Source: Capsicum annuum (lineage: Eukaryota; Streptophyta; Magnoliopsida; Solanales; Solanaceae). Taken from it: a DNA stretch of 64,000 bases. Below, one piece after another: positions 10,983-21,673 of this stretch; within the stretch, counting starts at the first letter, position 1, and the number at the start of each line of letters is the position of its first letter. The stretch lies in NCBI RefSeq assembly GCF_002878395.1, contig NC_061115.1:209702380-209766379 (forward strand). Reading direction: 5' to 3'. The translations under genes and the position numbers were made by a program. The notes beneath the pieces were generated by a model. The model saw nothing but the letters and a program-made list of their open reading frames with translations. It was not told where the DNA came from and did no database searches.

Positions 10983-11039
10983 GCCGTGAATCTTTAAGCC
11001 CGTTAAAGTTGAAGAAAAAAGCTTCCTTTTTTCACGGTT
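10983..11039 (+). other. Possible hairpin in the viral leader
   Basis: 'GCCGTGA' (10983-10989) can pair with 'TCACGGT' (11033-11039), and the inner 'aagcttcc' region adds weak pairing. Caulimovirid leaders fold into long stems. No tRNA-Met primer site was found in this stretch, so the leader is incomplete or mutated. Confidence 0.3.
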
Positions 11040-11235
11040 AGAACTGCTAGACACATGGGCTCAACTCAAGCATGTATTAAATTCTGATAGTCCCTTTGTT
11101 CGGGTAAAATCTCCCTTACAGTCATCAAGCTATATGAAATTCTTATATATTTCGGTTGGCTTTTCGATTCGATTTTTTGATATTAACTTATAGGTTTGAA
11201 TGGCCGCGCGAATTACCATATTAACTTATATTGTA

Positions 11236-11365
11236 AAAAATATAAATAATGACATTATATAGCAAAAATTAATTATGATTTCATTACATTTGAGTAAATC
11301 AAACAAGTATTACAAAGAATTTATGAATTAATAATCAATTAACAATCAAACAAATTATATGGAAA
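11236..11365 (+). repeat. Right copy of the direct repeat flanking the pararetrovirus
   Basis: Diverged copy of 6290-6428, with matching blocks 'atataaataat', 'attacatttgagtaaa', 'caattaacaatcaa' and 'ttatatggaaaaag'. The copy order relative to the viral segment suggests that the virus lies inside a duplicated host or Helitron sequence. Confidence 0.55.
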
Positions 11366-12370
11366 AAGTTTAATGGACATTCTTTTAAAAAAAAATTATT
11401 TCAACTTTAGTTACAATTAAGTTTGACCTATTTTTGTAAAACAATAAATGAATAAACAGAAGAAAATCTGTAATTAGAAAAAAATAATTGTTACTTTTTT
11501 TGAGTTTTTTTTATCAAATTATAAAGACAATTAAATAATCAATTGACTATAATCAAATTATAAATTTATGAGAAACTTTTGAGAAAAAAAATCAGTAATT
11601 AGGAAAAAGAAATTTATTACCTTTTTAAAATTCTCTCCAAACTTATAAAGGTATTAATATTACAATTATGTTGTACATTATTTATTTAATGAAAATACAA
11701 ATAATTAATTAACTGATTTTGTGCAATCTATTATGATCTTATTAATTCATATGAAATGATTTTCAGATGGTATTTGGACTATAAAAAGAAAGGAGATTAT
11801 TTTGTTAAAATTTTAAATTTATATGCATTAATCTATTTTAGTGGGATATTAGCATCTAACAAGATTTCCGCATTTAAATAGAGTATTTATAGGACTTTAG
11901 CATTTCTTATGTACTAAAGAAAGATTTAGAGATAAGAAAATATAATGTCATAACATTTTTGGGTTACTTAATCCATTTATCATGTATCAATGTTTATATT
12001 AATTCAGTGATGTTTATATGGAAAAGTTCGAATATTTTGGAAAAATATATATCTTAAGTTTCATAATTTAAGTTAATTTGTACATTAATTTGAAAAAAAT
12101 TAATTTATAGTTTACATTCTACGTTTATTATATGAAAAATTTGATTTCATAGGACTATATATATCCATTCGATAACACAGAAATATTGTTACACTTTTCT
12201 TCTTCTCTCTCTCTCTCACACACTCTTTGTGTGTGTTTATATTATTGTTATTGATCATTAGCCTTATTAATATTTATCAAATTTTTTATTATGAATATGT
12301 AGAAATAAAAATTGTAAATAATTTGCTAAATATTAGTTCAAAACTTTCATTTCAGGCTTTAAATATGAGA
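11366..12370. other. AT-rich spacer, no gene seen
   Basis: No open frame or recognisable element. A CT/CA-rich microsatellite-like patch ('ctctctctctctcacacac') occurs at 12205-12225. This may be Helitron interior sequence. Confidence 0.4.
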
Positions 12371-12379
12371 ATTCGACAT

Positions 12380-12985
12380 AACAAAGATCACACATATTGA
12401 TGGAATCTTATCAAGAATTCAAAGTGAGAGTTCAACAAAAGAATATACATATGAGGAGGTTGAATAATATAATCACAATGTAACATAGGTTTGAAACAAG
12501 AAAATTAAAATGATTTGAATTATTCGTAGTGTTTTTTTTCTTTCTCGAGAAAAATAAGTTTGTTAGTATTTTAATCTCTTTACACAAATATAAATTTGTA
12601 CTATGAATAATATAACTTCTTAATTATGAGTATTATTTTTGGGGTCTTTCATAATTATGATATAAAGGTGATTGATTTTTTTTAATAGTCATTATTTAAT
12701 ATCAGATTTTGGTAGAGTAAAAGACCGACATGTTGAAGGAATGTTGTCCCTAATTAAAAATGAGATTTCAAGAAGAAGAAACATATGGGAAGATCACTAT
12801 ACATATTCAAACAATATAGGTTTGAAACAAGAAGATTACAACAACAACAACATACCCAGTGTGAAACAACAAGATTATTTGTCAAAAATAATTTTAATTA
12901 TTCGTAGTATTTTTCTTTCTCGAGAAAAAAAGTTTGTTACTTTAGTGATTTCTTTATCTAAATATAAATTTTCAATAACATAGTA
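12380..12985 (+). repeat. Direct duplication of a ~230-bp segment
   Basis: 12380-12610 and about 12715-12985 share 'ataggtttgaaacaagaa', 'attattcgtagt', 'tttctttctcgagaaaaa' and 'aagtttgtta' in the same order. The second copy is partly open (12672-12983) with a Lys/Asn-rich reading frame of no known family, probably a fragment of a captured exon. Spacing between copies is ~330 bp. Confidence 0.55.
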
Positions 12986-13503
12986 TCACTAAATAATGAA
13001 TCTATTAATAAAATTAAGAAAAATATATAAATTCTCTTGACGCGAATCAAAAATAAAATTGCAAGATCTTGCTTGAAATTATTATGATTTATTTTTTTAA
13101 AATTTTAAAATTGTTAAAGATAACTTTTATCTCTTTTCTATATTTGGTATTTTTATGATTCTATTTTGGCTTAAATGTGAACGTTATAAATGGTATAAAT
13201 AGAACAACAATATTTTTTCTTTATACTTAATATCCTTTCAATATTCGTATATGATTAAATATTTTCAACAAATTCAAATGATTTTATCTTTTTTTTTTTT
13301 TACTTTGAAATGATTTATTATGAATTATTTGTTATGAACAATTCAAAAAACTATATTGATTGGAGATGGTGACCTATATTTCATTAGTCTATGTTGGTTT
13401 ATCTATAGGTCAATAAAATATTTTTTATGCTTTTATTCATTTGATAAATTTGTAGATCTAAACTTTTTTAATCTATCTATGTTTACTTTTACCTAAATAT
13501 TAT

Positions 13504-13531
13504 CCGTACATCGTACGGGTACTAATGCTAG
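13504..13531 (+). mobile_element. Helitron-type 3' terminus
   Basis: A 6-bp stem CCGTAC/GTACGG with loop ATC (13504-13518) is followed nine bases later by CTAG|T (13528-13532). Helitron 3' ends have a short GC-rich hairpin ~10 bp before CTRR and insert before T. This could be the end of an element starting at the 5936-6180 modules. Confidence 0.5.
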
Positions 13532-14282
13532 TAATACAAATAATAAGTGATAATATAGGTAGGTAGTCATTTTGTTTATGTTATCAAAATTAGATGCTAA
13601 TTTATATTTGTTCAATTTAGAATATAGGGATAATTTACCTACTTCTATTTATTTCATCTTTAATTATTTATTATAATCACTATTCAATAGATTTTTCAAA
13701 ACAAATTAATTATATTCAAAGAGTAATATAATAAAATTATTCATATTATTTACTATTGACGAATTTATAGTGGACAACTAAGTACCACTTTATCCAACCT
13801 AGCTATACGAATATACTCCTTGTGTGGGTTAATATAAAGTATTGGTTGGTACATGATATAAGAACGACAATTTTGGAATAAAATTTGAAATTGATTTTAT
13901 TTCATGTTTTGATTAAAGTTTTTTCTGATTTCGAAATAAGTTGATCTCATTATTTATACTGAAATAATAAAATTATTATTTCATATAAGAGAAGGGATAA
14001 TATAAACTCATGAAATATTTTTATTTATCTCATTCCATATACCAAACAACTCCTAAAGGTAAGGGTGTAAGTGGGGCAGTAGTCCATTTACAAACTAATA
14101 TTTCTTTTTTAATGTAACATATCCCAGACCTCAAACTAAGCCTACGTGATCCTTTTGGTCAGTTTGATTTGACTTTCAATTTGTTGAATTTTTTGTTCAC
14201 ACGTAACATTTCAAATCGATTGTGTCTTAAGGAGCTATTTTTCAACACAATTCATTTCATTTAGCTCTGTTTCCAATCATGT
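13532..14282. other. AT-rich spacer, no gene seen
   Basis: No supported frame, RNA gene or terminal repeat was found. Confidence 0.4.
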
Positions 14283-14828
14283 TAGAGCTGTCAATACGGG
14301 TTAGTTTAGCTCATCAGGATTAGCCCACATGCGCTTTGAGTTTAACGGGTCAGGTTGAGCTGGCCCATCATTTTAATGGGCCAAAAAATACCAAGCCCAC
14401 ACCATTGCTCCATGGTCTGCGGACTTCACGGGCCGGTTCACTTTTTAAAAAATAATATTTTATAATTTAATTTTAGAATGTTAATAAACATAAATATTAC
14501 TAGAAAATATTACATAGTGTTAATAATTATTATTCAAGTCTCCAACACCCCAAAAAAATACTCCTAATAGCGAAATTAAATAACTTTGACATGATATTCT
14601 TCGAACCAAATAAAAATACTAATAAGAAATCTAAATAGTTACATGTAATTAACTCACGGGTCGGCCCACGGGCTAGCCCAATCCACCTTGCTCAAGTCCC
14701 ACGGGTTTATTCGGGTCGGGCTAGAAAGCCCTGTTCTTAAATGGACTACAAAAATTGAAGCCCTACCCCATCAAATTATGGGTCGGGTCGAGCCAGCCCA
14801 ACGGGCCTGACCCATATTGACGACTCTA
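14283..14828. mobile_element. hAT-like MITE, 546 bp
   Basis: Termini TAGAGCTGTCAATACGGG and CCCATATTGACGACTCTA form imperfect inverted repeats. Subterminal blocks are rich in 'gggtcggcccacgggctagccc'-type sequence in inverted orientation. The TAGAG start and the composition fit plant hAT-derived MITEs. A clean 8-bp target duplication was not seen, so the classification rests on the termini. Confidence 0.6.
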
Positions 14829-15333
14829 ATTCCTACATCACCACTCATATTATTTGTCTACAAAAACACTCTAGATTTTAACTTACATCCAAGTTGTGCT
14901 AAACTCAACCTTATACAGCTGGAGTTTACATATGATCTTTTGTTACTCTGTATGGGAGATGCTACTTCAGTAACAATACTCGAACAAATTTCAACTGTTT
15001 GCTGTAGTATTTGGTTTGGTGTCTAATGAGCTTAAAAGTGCAGTATATTTTGGAGGTGTGTCCCTTCCAAATCAGCAACTAATTATGGATGTCCTGGGAT
15101 ATACTTAAGGGGAGCTTCCCTTTAGATACTTAGGATTACCTTCCATAGTGTATATCATAAGTTCTTTTTGAAACGGCTAAACTTACAAAATTTTGGTCCA
15201 AAATAGACTTCCATTTGGGACTTAGAGTCTGGAAATATCAAGTAATGGGCCATGATACACTCCCAGGCCCAATCCTTCAAGCCTATACTCTCTTCTCAAT
15301 GGTGTGATATGTCAATATTTGTTAAGATACTAA

Positions 15334-15545
15334 GGGGTCTTTTGGTGTGAGGTAGAAGGGATAAGTAGTCTCGGGATAAAATGATCCTTCATTTTATCCC
15401 ATGTTTGGTTGGAGGTATTAGTCAATACCGGGATAACTTATCCCACCATTTATACCATAGTGATGGGATAAGTTATCCCATATGCATGCTGGCATAAGTT
15501 ATCCTGGGTAATCCGGGGGTAACTATTTCCCAACCAAACAACCCC
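15334..15545. mobile_element. Tourist-like MITE, 212 bp, TAA target duplication
   Basis: Termini GGGGTCTTTTGGT and ACCAAACAACCCC are inverted repeats. TAA occurs directly outside both ends (15331-15333 and 15546-15548). The interior has repeated 'gggataa/ttatccc' inverted motifs, so the whole element can fold. TIR and 3-bp duplication fit PIF/Harbinger-type Tourist elements. Confidence 0.8.
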
Positions 15546-15849
15546 TAAGTTTGTTCAATTCACAAAGACAAGGTGATACCAGAAGTTTGGTTTCAAGAAA
15601 AAATTGTATTTTCTAATATAAAAATTTTATAATTCCTACCTCGTATATTGAAAGTTCTTTTTGAAATATCTAACCTTGCAAAAACTTACGGTCATTCCAA
15701 AAGAGGCTTCATTTGGGCCTTGGAGATATCCATCAATTTATAGCCATAATGTCCTCCTTCATCCCAAACCTTCAAGCCCATTCTACTTTTCTCAATAACG
15801 CGATACACAAAATGTTCGTTAAAACACGCATGACTCCATCATGTATATC

Positions 15850-18139
15850 TGTAATGCCCCGTACCTTTTCTAGCTAAAATCTGTCGATAGAATGTTAAGG
15901 GATAGCTTCCAAGATAAGAAATAATTATTTCGTGTGGAATTTTTCAGATTTGATCCTCCCATTGTGTGGAAAATTTAATAATCTTTCCAATGATATAAGA
16001 TTTGCCCAAATTCTATAACCGAGTAAGAAGTTATGGCTATTTTAAGTTTCAATCGTAAAACACTGTGATTTGGGACCTTAGCGCGTCGTGGAGAAGCATA
16101 AAATCACAATTGTCAATTTTCAGTGAGACTCTGCAATTGTGGCGCATCGCAGATAGGACCAATTTTTCGATTGGGAATTTCCAGTGTCACTTCGCGATAC
16201 TGGCGCGTCACGCCAGTGGTCGAAATGATAAACAATAGGGGCTCCGCTATGGTGGCACGTTGCGGAGAGAGCTCAATTCCTACTCGTCCTTTTTTCAGTG
16301 AGCCACCGCGATTGTGGCGCGTCGCGGTGGCCACCCAGTTCGCAAAAAAATTATTTTTCCAGTTCTGACTTAAGTTTAAAAGGGGAATTTTGGTAAATCC
16401 CCAAGCCCTAATTCGTCCAAAACAAGGGATTAATCATATCCCAAGAACTTTATGCTCATTATTCATCATCCTCTTCAAAAGCAAAACCCTAGTTCATCAA
16501 ACTTCCTCCCCAAGAAATCCAAATTTCTCCATTAACTCTCCAAAGCAATTCAAGATTGAGAATTTCCAATTCAAGAACTCTAAGAAGTCATCTCCTAAAC
16601 ATCAATAAAGATCCGAGATTCAAGTTTAAGCATGTAGATCATCAATTGAGGTATGTGGGGTATGAAAAAGGATAATTCTTTCATCCTTGTGCCCAAAACT
16701 TGTTTTAAATTCAACTTTTACTGAAGTTTATGAGATTTCCCGTGAAATTAAAGTTAGGGTTTATGCCCATTATTGTTATTTACAAGTTTATGATATATCC
16801 AATTATTTAGAGGTTGAATTTCATGATTTTATTCATATTTTCATGCATATTGCTGAAATTTTCAGATTTTATGATGAGTTATAAATGCTTATATTATCAA
16901 GCATGAATTTTAAGAAGTCTTAACATGAGATTGATGCATGGGTCATTATGTCCTAATTAATATTGCTATTTCAAGATTATTTGTGTTATGAGCACCCCCA
17001 GATAAGATTTTTCTCATATTTTGATAAAGATTTGACCTTTTGGTCCTAAGCAAAGATAAAGAATCCACTTTGTTCATATAACTTGAGATTTAACCTTGGG
17101 CTATTTTAAAGTGGATTTCTTAAGATTTTTAGCATGAGAATGGTAGTAGTATTTAGTACTGAGATGTGTAAGTTACTACGGGGATGACTAAGATTGTGAT
17201 CACTTAAGATAAGAAGTTCTATTCCGATAGCAAGGGTAGAACAGCCCTACCCAACAGGGGCTAGATGTGGGACTTCATGGATGTTCACATGGTTTATGTT
17301 GATTAGAAGAACCTCCCAATAAGATGTCCCCTACTATTAAAATAGTCTATTCGCGTAAAGCCTTAAGATAAAAGCATATGTTTTGAAAGCAAAAATTTTA
17401 AGATTCTTTAAGCTTTGAGATGAAGTATTCCCCTTACAAATTGACAAGATAATGCAGCAACTTTCAGAAAGAACAGATTTTAGAACTGAATGTTATGGCT
17501 CACAAGATTTATACTACATGCTTTATTATTTATGATTTCTGATCTTCAGATTTCTGATTACTCGAGCCTATGTGAGTCATTTACATTTAGAATGCATTAT
17601 TTTTTTATAAACTATAATGATATTGTTTACTTATTGCATGCACCCCTATATACTCAATACATCATCAAAGTATTAATCCACATATATGTCTATGTGCTAC
17701 ATTGTATCATAATGTAGGTTCAGGTTCTCAGTTTCAGCAACATGAGTGATTTTTGAGCATCTCATCTACATCCCTGCAGTTGGTGAGTCCTCATAGTTTG
17801 AGAGTTTAGCTATTCATATTATACATGTTCCGTATCTATTTCAGACAGTTTGAGTCAGTTGGGGCCTATCCCAATGACTCTCTAGATTCAGATAATAGAG
17901 GTTTGTCGGACTACTAGATTCAGTGTTAGACTTTTGATTCAATATTTGGATTCTCAGTATTGTCTTACCAAGTTTTGAGAGATTTCTATGCTTTAGATAA
18001 GATTTTTGCATTTATTATGTTTTCATATTTCCCCGATTTTGAGAGTAGATTTAGTAGAAAGCAACCAGGATTAGCTCAGGACTACTTGTAGTTCGGAGCA
18101 CCGTGTGACATCCCAAAAATCAGATTTTAGGGTGTTACA
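15850..18139 (+). mobile_element. Solo LTR, 2290 bp, target duplication ATATC
   Basis: Begins TGTAATGCCCC and ends GGGTGTTACA, bounded by ATATC on both sides (15845-15849 and 18140-18144). The 3' end 'gagcaccgtgtgacatccc' is shared with the LTRs at 1-269 and 24266. No internal region is present, so LTR-LTR recombination removed it. Short open frames inside (16123-16368, 16390-16608 and others) are not genes. Confidence 0.9.
16081..16332. repeat. CpG-rich minisatellite in the solo LTR
   Basis: Five variants of 'ggcgcgtcgcggtgg' occur at 16081, 16141, 16202, 16254 and 16316, spaced 52-62 bp. The surrounding sequence is AT-rich, so this is a sharp local rise in G+C and CpG. Confidence 0.7.
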
Positions 18140-18420
18140 ATATCAAAAGATACTTTCAAAGTGGCTAAACTTGTAAAAATTTATGATTCCAAATTCGCCT
18201 ATCTTTGGGCCTTGGAGATATTCATCAATTAATGGCCCATAATGTCCTCCTGCAGCCCAAACCTTCAAACCCAATTCTACTCATCTCAATGGCACGATAT
18301 GTAAACATGCACGAATCCATAAAATTCATATTTTCTGATGCAAAATTTGTAACTTCCCTCGTGGCTTCACCTATATCAAAAGTTATTTTTTGAAACAGCT
18401 AAACTTATAAAAATTTGGGC

Positions 18421-19092
18421 AAACAACACAAATCCCGATAATTTGTAGCTTAATTACATAAAATTCTGACATTTTACATAATATTTGAAAATTTCAATTT
18501 TGGATCCGTCGAGATACATAATTAGCTTCGATACATCCACTGAAAATACATCGTTTCCTTTTTAAAGATACATAATTAGCTCCCAATACTTTTTTTTTTG
18601 GTGATTTTATGTCTGTTGAGATACATAATTAGCTTTTGATATATCCAATGCAGATATATAGTAAATTTTGATTTTTATATCTACTCTACAAGGGTGAAGA
18701 TTTGCGTAAATATGATAAGTTAAGGTGTGTATTTTGTAGGAAAAAGACATGGTATAACTCTTTTTTGAAAAAATAGCTCTAGATTGGGCCTATGGACATA
18801 AAACATCTTGTCGGGTGTTTTAATGCCACATAATAGCCATTTCCCATTCTTTTTCAATTTGAGACATTTTGGCCCATGTAGTTCAGATACAATTTATATA
18901 CCATATTGATACAGTGAATATACAATATTGATACAGTTTTCAACTTGGGTCATTCGACCCTTTTCTAAAAATATTTTCAATTTATTTTCTACAAATTTTT
19001 AAACTGAAAAATATTCAGCTTTTTTTTAGTCGTTTAAAAATAATAATTAAATATAATTATATAAAAATGGTATAATTGTTATATAGAATCCG

Positions 19093-19123
<31 letters not shown>

Positions 19124-19240
19124 AGAAACTGTATAGAATGAGTGTAAAAACTATATAGAACAAGCCGATAAATTGAAATGACTAGAAAGTAAAATTTAAA
19201 TTCTATTACTATTTTCGTGGAATTTGTTTGATCTGAAGTG
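18421..19240. repeat. Noncoding, with a thrice-repeated 'gatacataattagct' motif
   Basis: The motif 'gatacataattagct' occurs near 18512, 18568 and 18620 within a broader 'atacatccactgaaaatacat' context. A (TA)n microsatellite lies at 19093-19119. No gene seen. Confidence 0.5.
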
Positions 19241-19599
19241 TCATTTCTGTCCTTTCATGTTTATGACAAGTAATGGGCCAAACTATGCTCCAATCCCATT
19301 CTCTATTCTCTTTTTCTGAATGGCGCGACTCCCCATGATAAATGTTGGTTAAAACAAGCATGCGACTCCGTACCGATCACTTTCCTCCTCTTCCTCCATT
19401 TCCTTATAAACAAAAAAAATCCTTCCTTAATAAGCAATTGATAACGAATTACAAAAAGGAAATTTCTCATTTAGTCTCATTATATATTCAGATGGATGAT
19501 ACATACACCAATTTCCCTACCAGTCACCACGCTGACATTTTTCACTAGCCCCATTTTTTTCGACCGTAATTCTATTTTGTGGGGTAGATTCTTACAAAT

Positions 19600-20560
19600 T
19601 TTTGTGATTTTTTCTACATTGGCTATTTTAGTTGTTAATTAGTTTTCTTCTAGGTTTATAGAGAGACAAAGTATTATTATATGAGGAAATGTATGATATG
19701 CTGAGATTTTAATTACTCTTTGTGGTTAATTAGTTCCTTTTAGGTTAAAAAAAATAAATTATGATTGATATTGGTATTCATTGGATTCAAATCGAGTGGA
19801 ATGGGTATTTGATTGTATGTTGAAATGTATTAGTTTCCTTTTAGGTTTATCGAACATTAATTAGTTTCCTTTAGGTTTGTGCTTATTTGAAGATTCGAAT
19901 TAGCAGAACTCAGCTAGGTTGGATTGAGGCATAGTGGATTTAATTGATTATTTTACCGTACTCACTGAGATTTAGACTACATTGATGATTTTAGTTACTC
20001 TTTGTGGTTAATTAATTTCTTTGGGTTTATAGAAAGACAAATTATTATTATATATGTGGAAATGTATGATTTGTTGTGATTTTAGTTACTCTTTCTGGTT
20101 AATTAGTTTCCTTCATGTTTATAGAATGGGAAGTGTTCGTTAAATAAAAATTATTATTAATATTGGGATTAATTGGATTCAAATGGAGTGGAATTGGTAT
20201 TTTTATTTGATTGTGTGTGGAAATGTATTAGTTTCCTTTTAGTTTTATCGAACATTAATTGGTTTACTTTAGGTTTATGCTTATTTGAGGATTCGAATTA
20301 GCAGAGCGAGGAATAGTTGATTTGATTGATTTTTTTACTTAACTCGCTAAGATTTAGACTACATTGGTGATTTTAGTTACACTTTGTGGTTAATTAGTTT
20401 ACTTTAGGTTTATAGAATGGTAAGTGTTGGTTAAATATAAATTATTATTGCAATTGGGATAAGTTGGATTCGAATAGAGTTGAATTGGTATTTGAATATG
20501 AATGGAAATGTATTAGTTTCCTTTTAGGTTTATAGAAAGAAAAATTATTATGTGTGGAAA
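19600..20560 (+). repeat. Long-period repeat array, left part
   Basis: Many diverged copies of 'gattttagttactctttgtggttaattagtttcctttaggtttatagaatgg', each followed by 'attattattgatattgggattaattgga' and 'gtggaattggtatttgattgtgtgtggaaatgtat'. The array continues at 40713 after the retrotransposon insertion and reappears at 44030-44280 and 54150-54720. No coding capacity. Type unknown. Confidence 0.7.
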
Positions 20561-21673
20561 TGTAATGCCCCAAAATCTCATCCCGAGGCATCACACGATG
20601 CTCAGGGCTACGAGTAACCCCAAGCTAACCCTTTGAGCCTGCTACTAAGTCTGGAGCTTACTTCAGGATAAACTATTCAAGCAATCGCACTTTAGTATAT
20701 CAAATCTAAACTTAAATAAATTCAAAACACAGTCTGAATAAATATTACCGAAAAATCTAGATATCCAACTAATATTCCGATAAACCTCTACTACTAAAAG
20801 GACTAGAGATCCATTGGGATAGACCCGCAACTGACTCAAACTAATCTGAAATCAATAACTCAATTACTATAAAAGTTGGAAATTTGCAGGAATAGTTCCT
20901 CGAGCCATGAGGACTCACCACTATAAGAGTATAGATAGAAATGCTCGAAAATCACTCTCATTGCTGCGACTGAGTAAGTGAACCTACATTATGAGACAAT
21001 GTAGCACATAGACATATATGTGGATCAGTACTTTGAGGATGTACTGAGTATATGGGGGGTGATATGCATAAGTAAAATATCATCTCATCATCATAATTTA
21101 TAAAACAATGCATGCTAAATGAAAATGACTCACAAAGGCAAGAATATCTGAAAGGTTGAAATCTGAACCAATAAAAACAATTCATACTTAACAATTCTCA
21201 TGAGCCATATCATTTAGTTCTAAAAGCTATACTTGTATTGTTTCTTTAAAACACATTGTCTAAGTGTAAGAAGACTCACTCTTGAATCTGAAATCTGAAA
21301 GCTAAAATCTGAAGCTACTATCTTTCTTTAGAACATGATCTGAGTAAAACTTGTTAGCCTTTTCACTTAGTTTTTCAAAAACGCTTTTCTGTAACACTCT
21401 TCTCTTTAGTAAAATCACTTTAAAACTATACTACAAGGGAGGTTCTCTTAACCAAAATAAACCATATGAGGTACATGGAGTCCAATGTCTTGTCTTTCTA
21501 AGGAAGAAACCTCACGTTGGGAAGAGGTGTCATACTCTTGCCAGAGAGTATAACCTCAACTCAAGTGATCATAACTCTACCTCTATGGGTGCTCAAATTA
21601 TCAATCCTACGATGGCACATAGTTATGGGGTATGAGACCTTTGAATCATACCCATCTCGATGATAAATACTAC
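20561..21673 (-). repeat. 3' LTR of the outer element, distal part
   Basis: Plus-strand left end TGTAATGCCCC. Collinear with 38356-39475 of the other LTR. Broken at 21673 by the inner element, whose 5-bp duplication ACTAC is at 21669-21673. Confidence 0.9.

Larger units (their letters stand above)
6430..11130 (+). mobile_element. Endogenous pararetrovirus (Caulimoviridae) fragment
   Basis: A partial viral genome: protease, reverse transcriptase and RNase H remnants (6438-8760), a further broken ORF (8971-10397), then a 35S-like promoter region, TATA box and AATAAA, and a possible leader. Movement protein and coat protein frames are absent, so only about half of a caulimovirid genome is present. 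Order and content most resemble petuvirus/solendovirus-like elements of Solanaceae (inference). All frames carry stops and shifts, and the RT active site is damaged, so this is a fossil. The 3' limit is approximate and was set where homology to the flanking repeat begins. Confidence 0.8.
15158..18420 (+). repeat. Dispersed ~190-bp direct repeat, several copies
   Basis: A unit beginning near 'aagttctttttgaaacggctaaactt' and containing 'gggccttggagatatccatcaat', 'aatggcccataatgtcctcc' and 'ccttcaagcccattctac' occurs at about 15158-15330, 15646-15844 and 18150-18345. The start of a further copy is at 18378-18420 and a partial copy at 19245-19375. Copies are in the same orientation. The solo LTR at 15850-18139 and the MITE at 15334-15545 inserted within or beside them. 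Confidence 0.55.

Noticed and set aside
14829..15026. 69-codon frame following the hAT-like MITE
   Set aside because: It starts across the MITE end and has no recognisable motif. Its 3' context is the dispersed repeat, so a gene is not supported.
16113..16368. Overlapping frames on both strands in a GC-rich region
   Set aside because: They are in the CpG minisatellite of the solo LTR, where stop codons are rare by composition.
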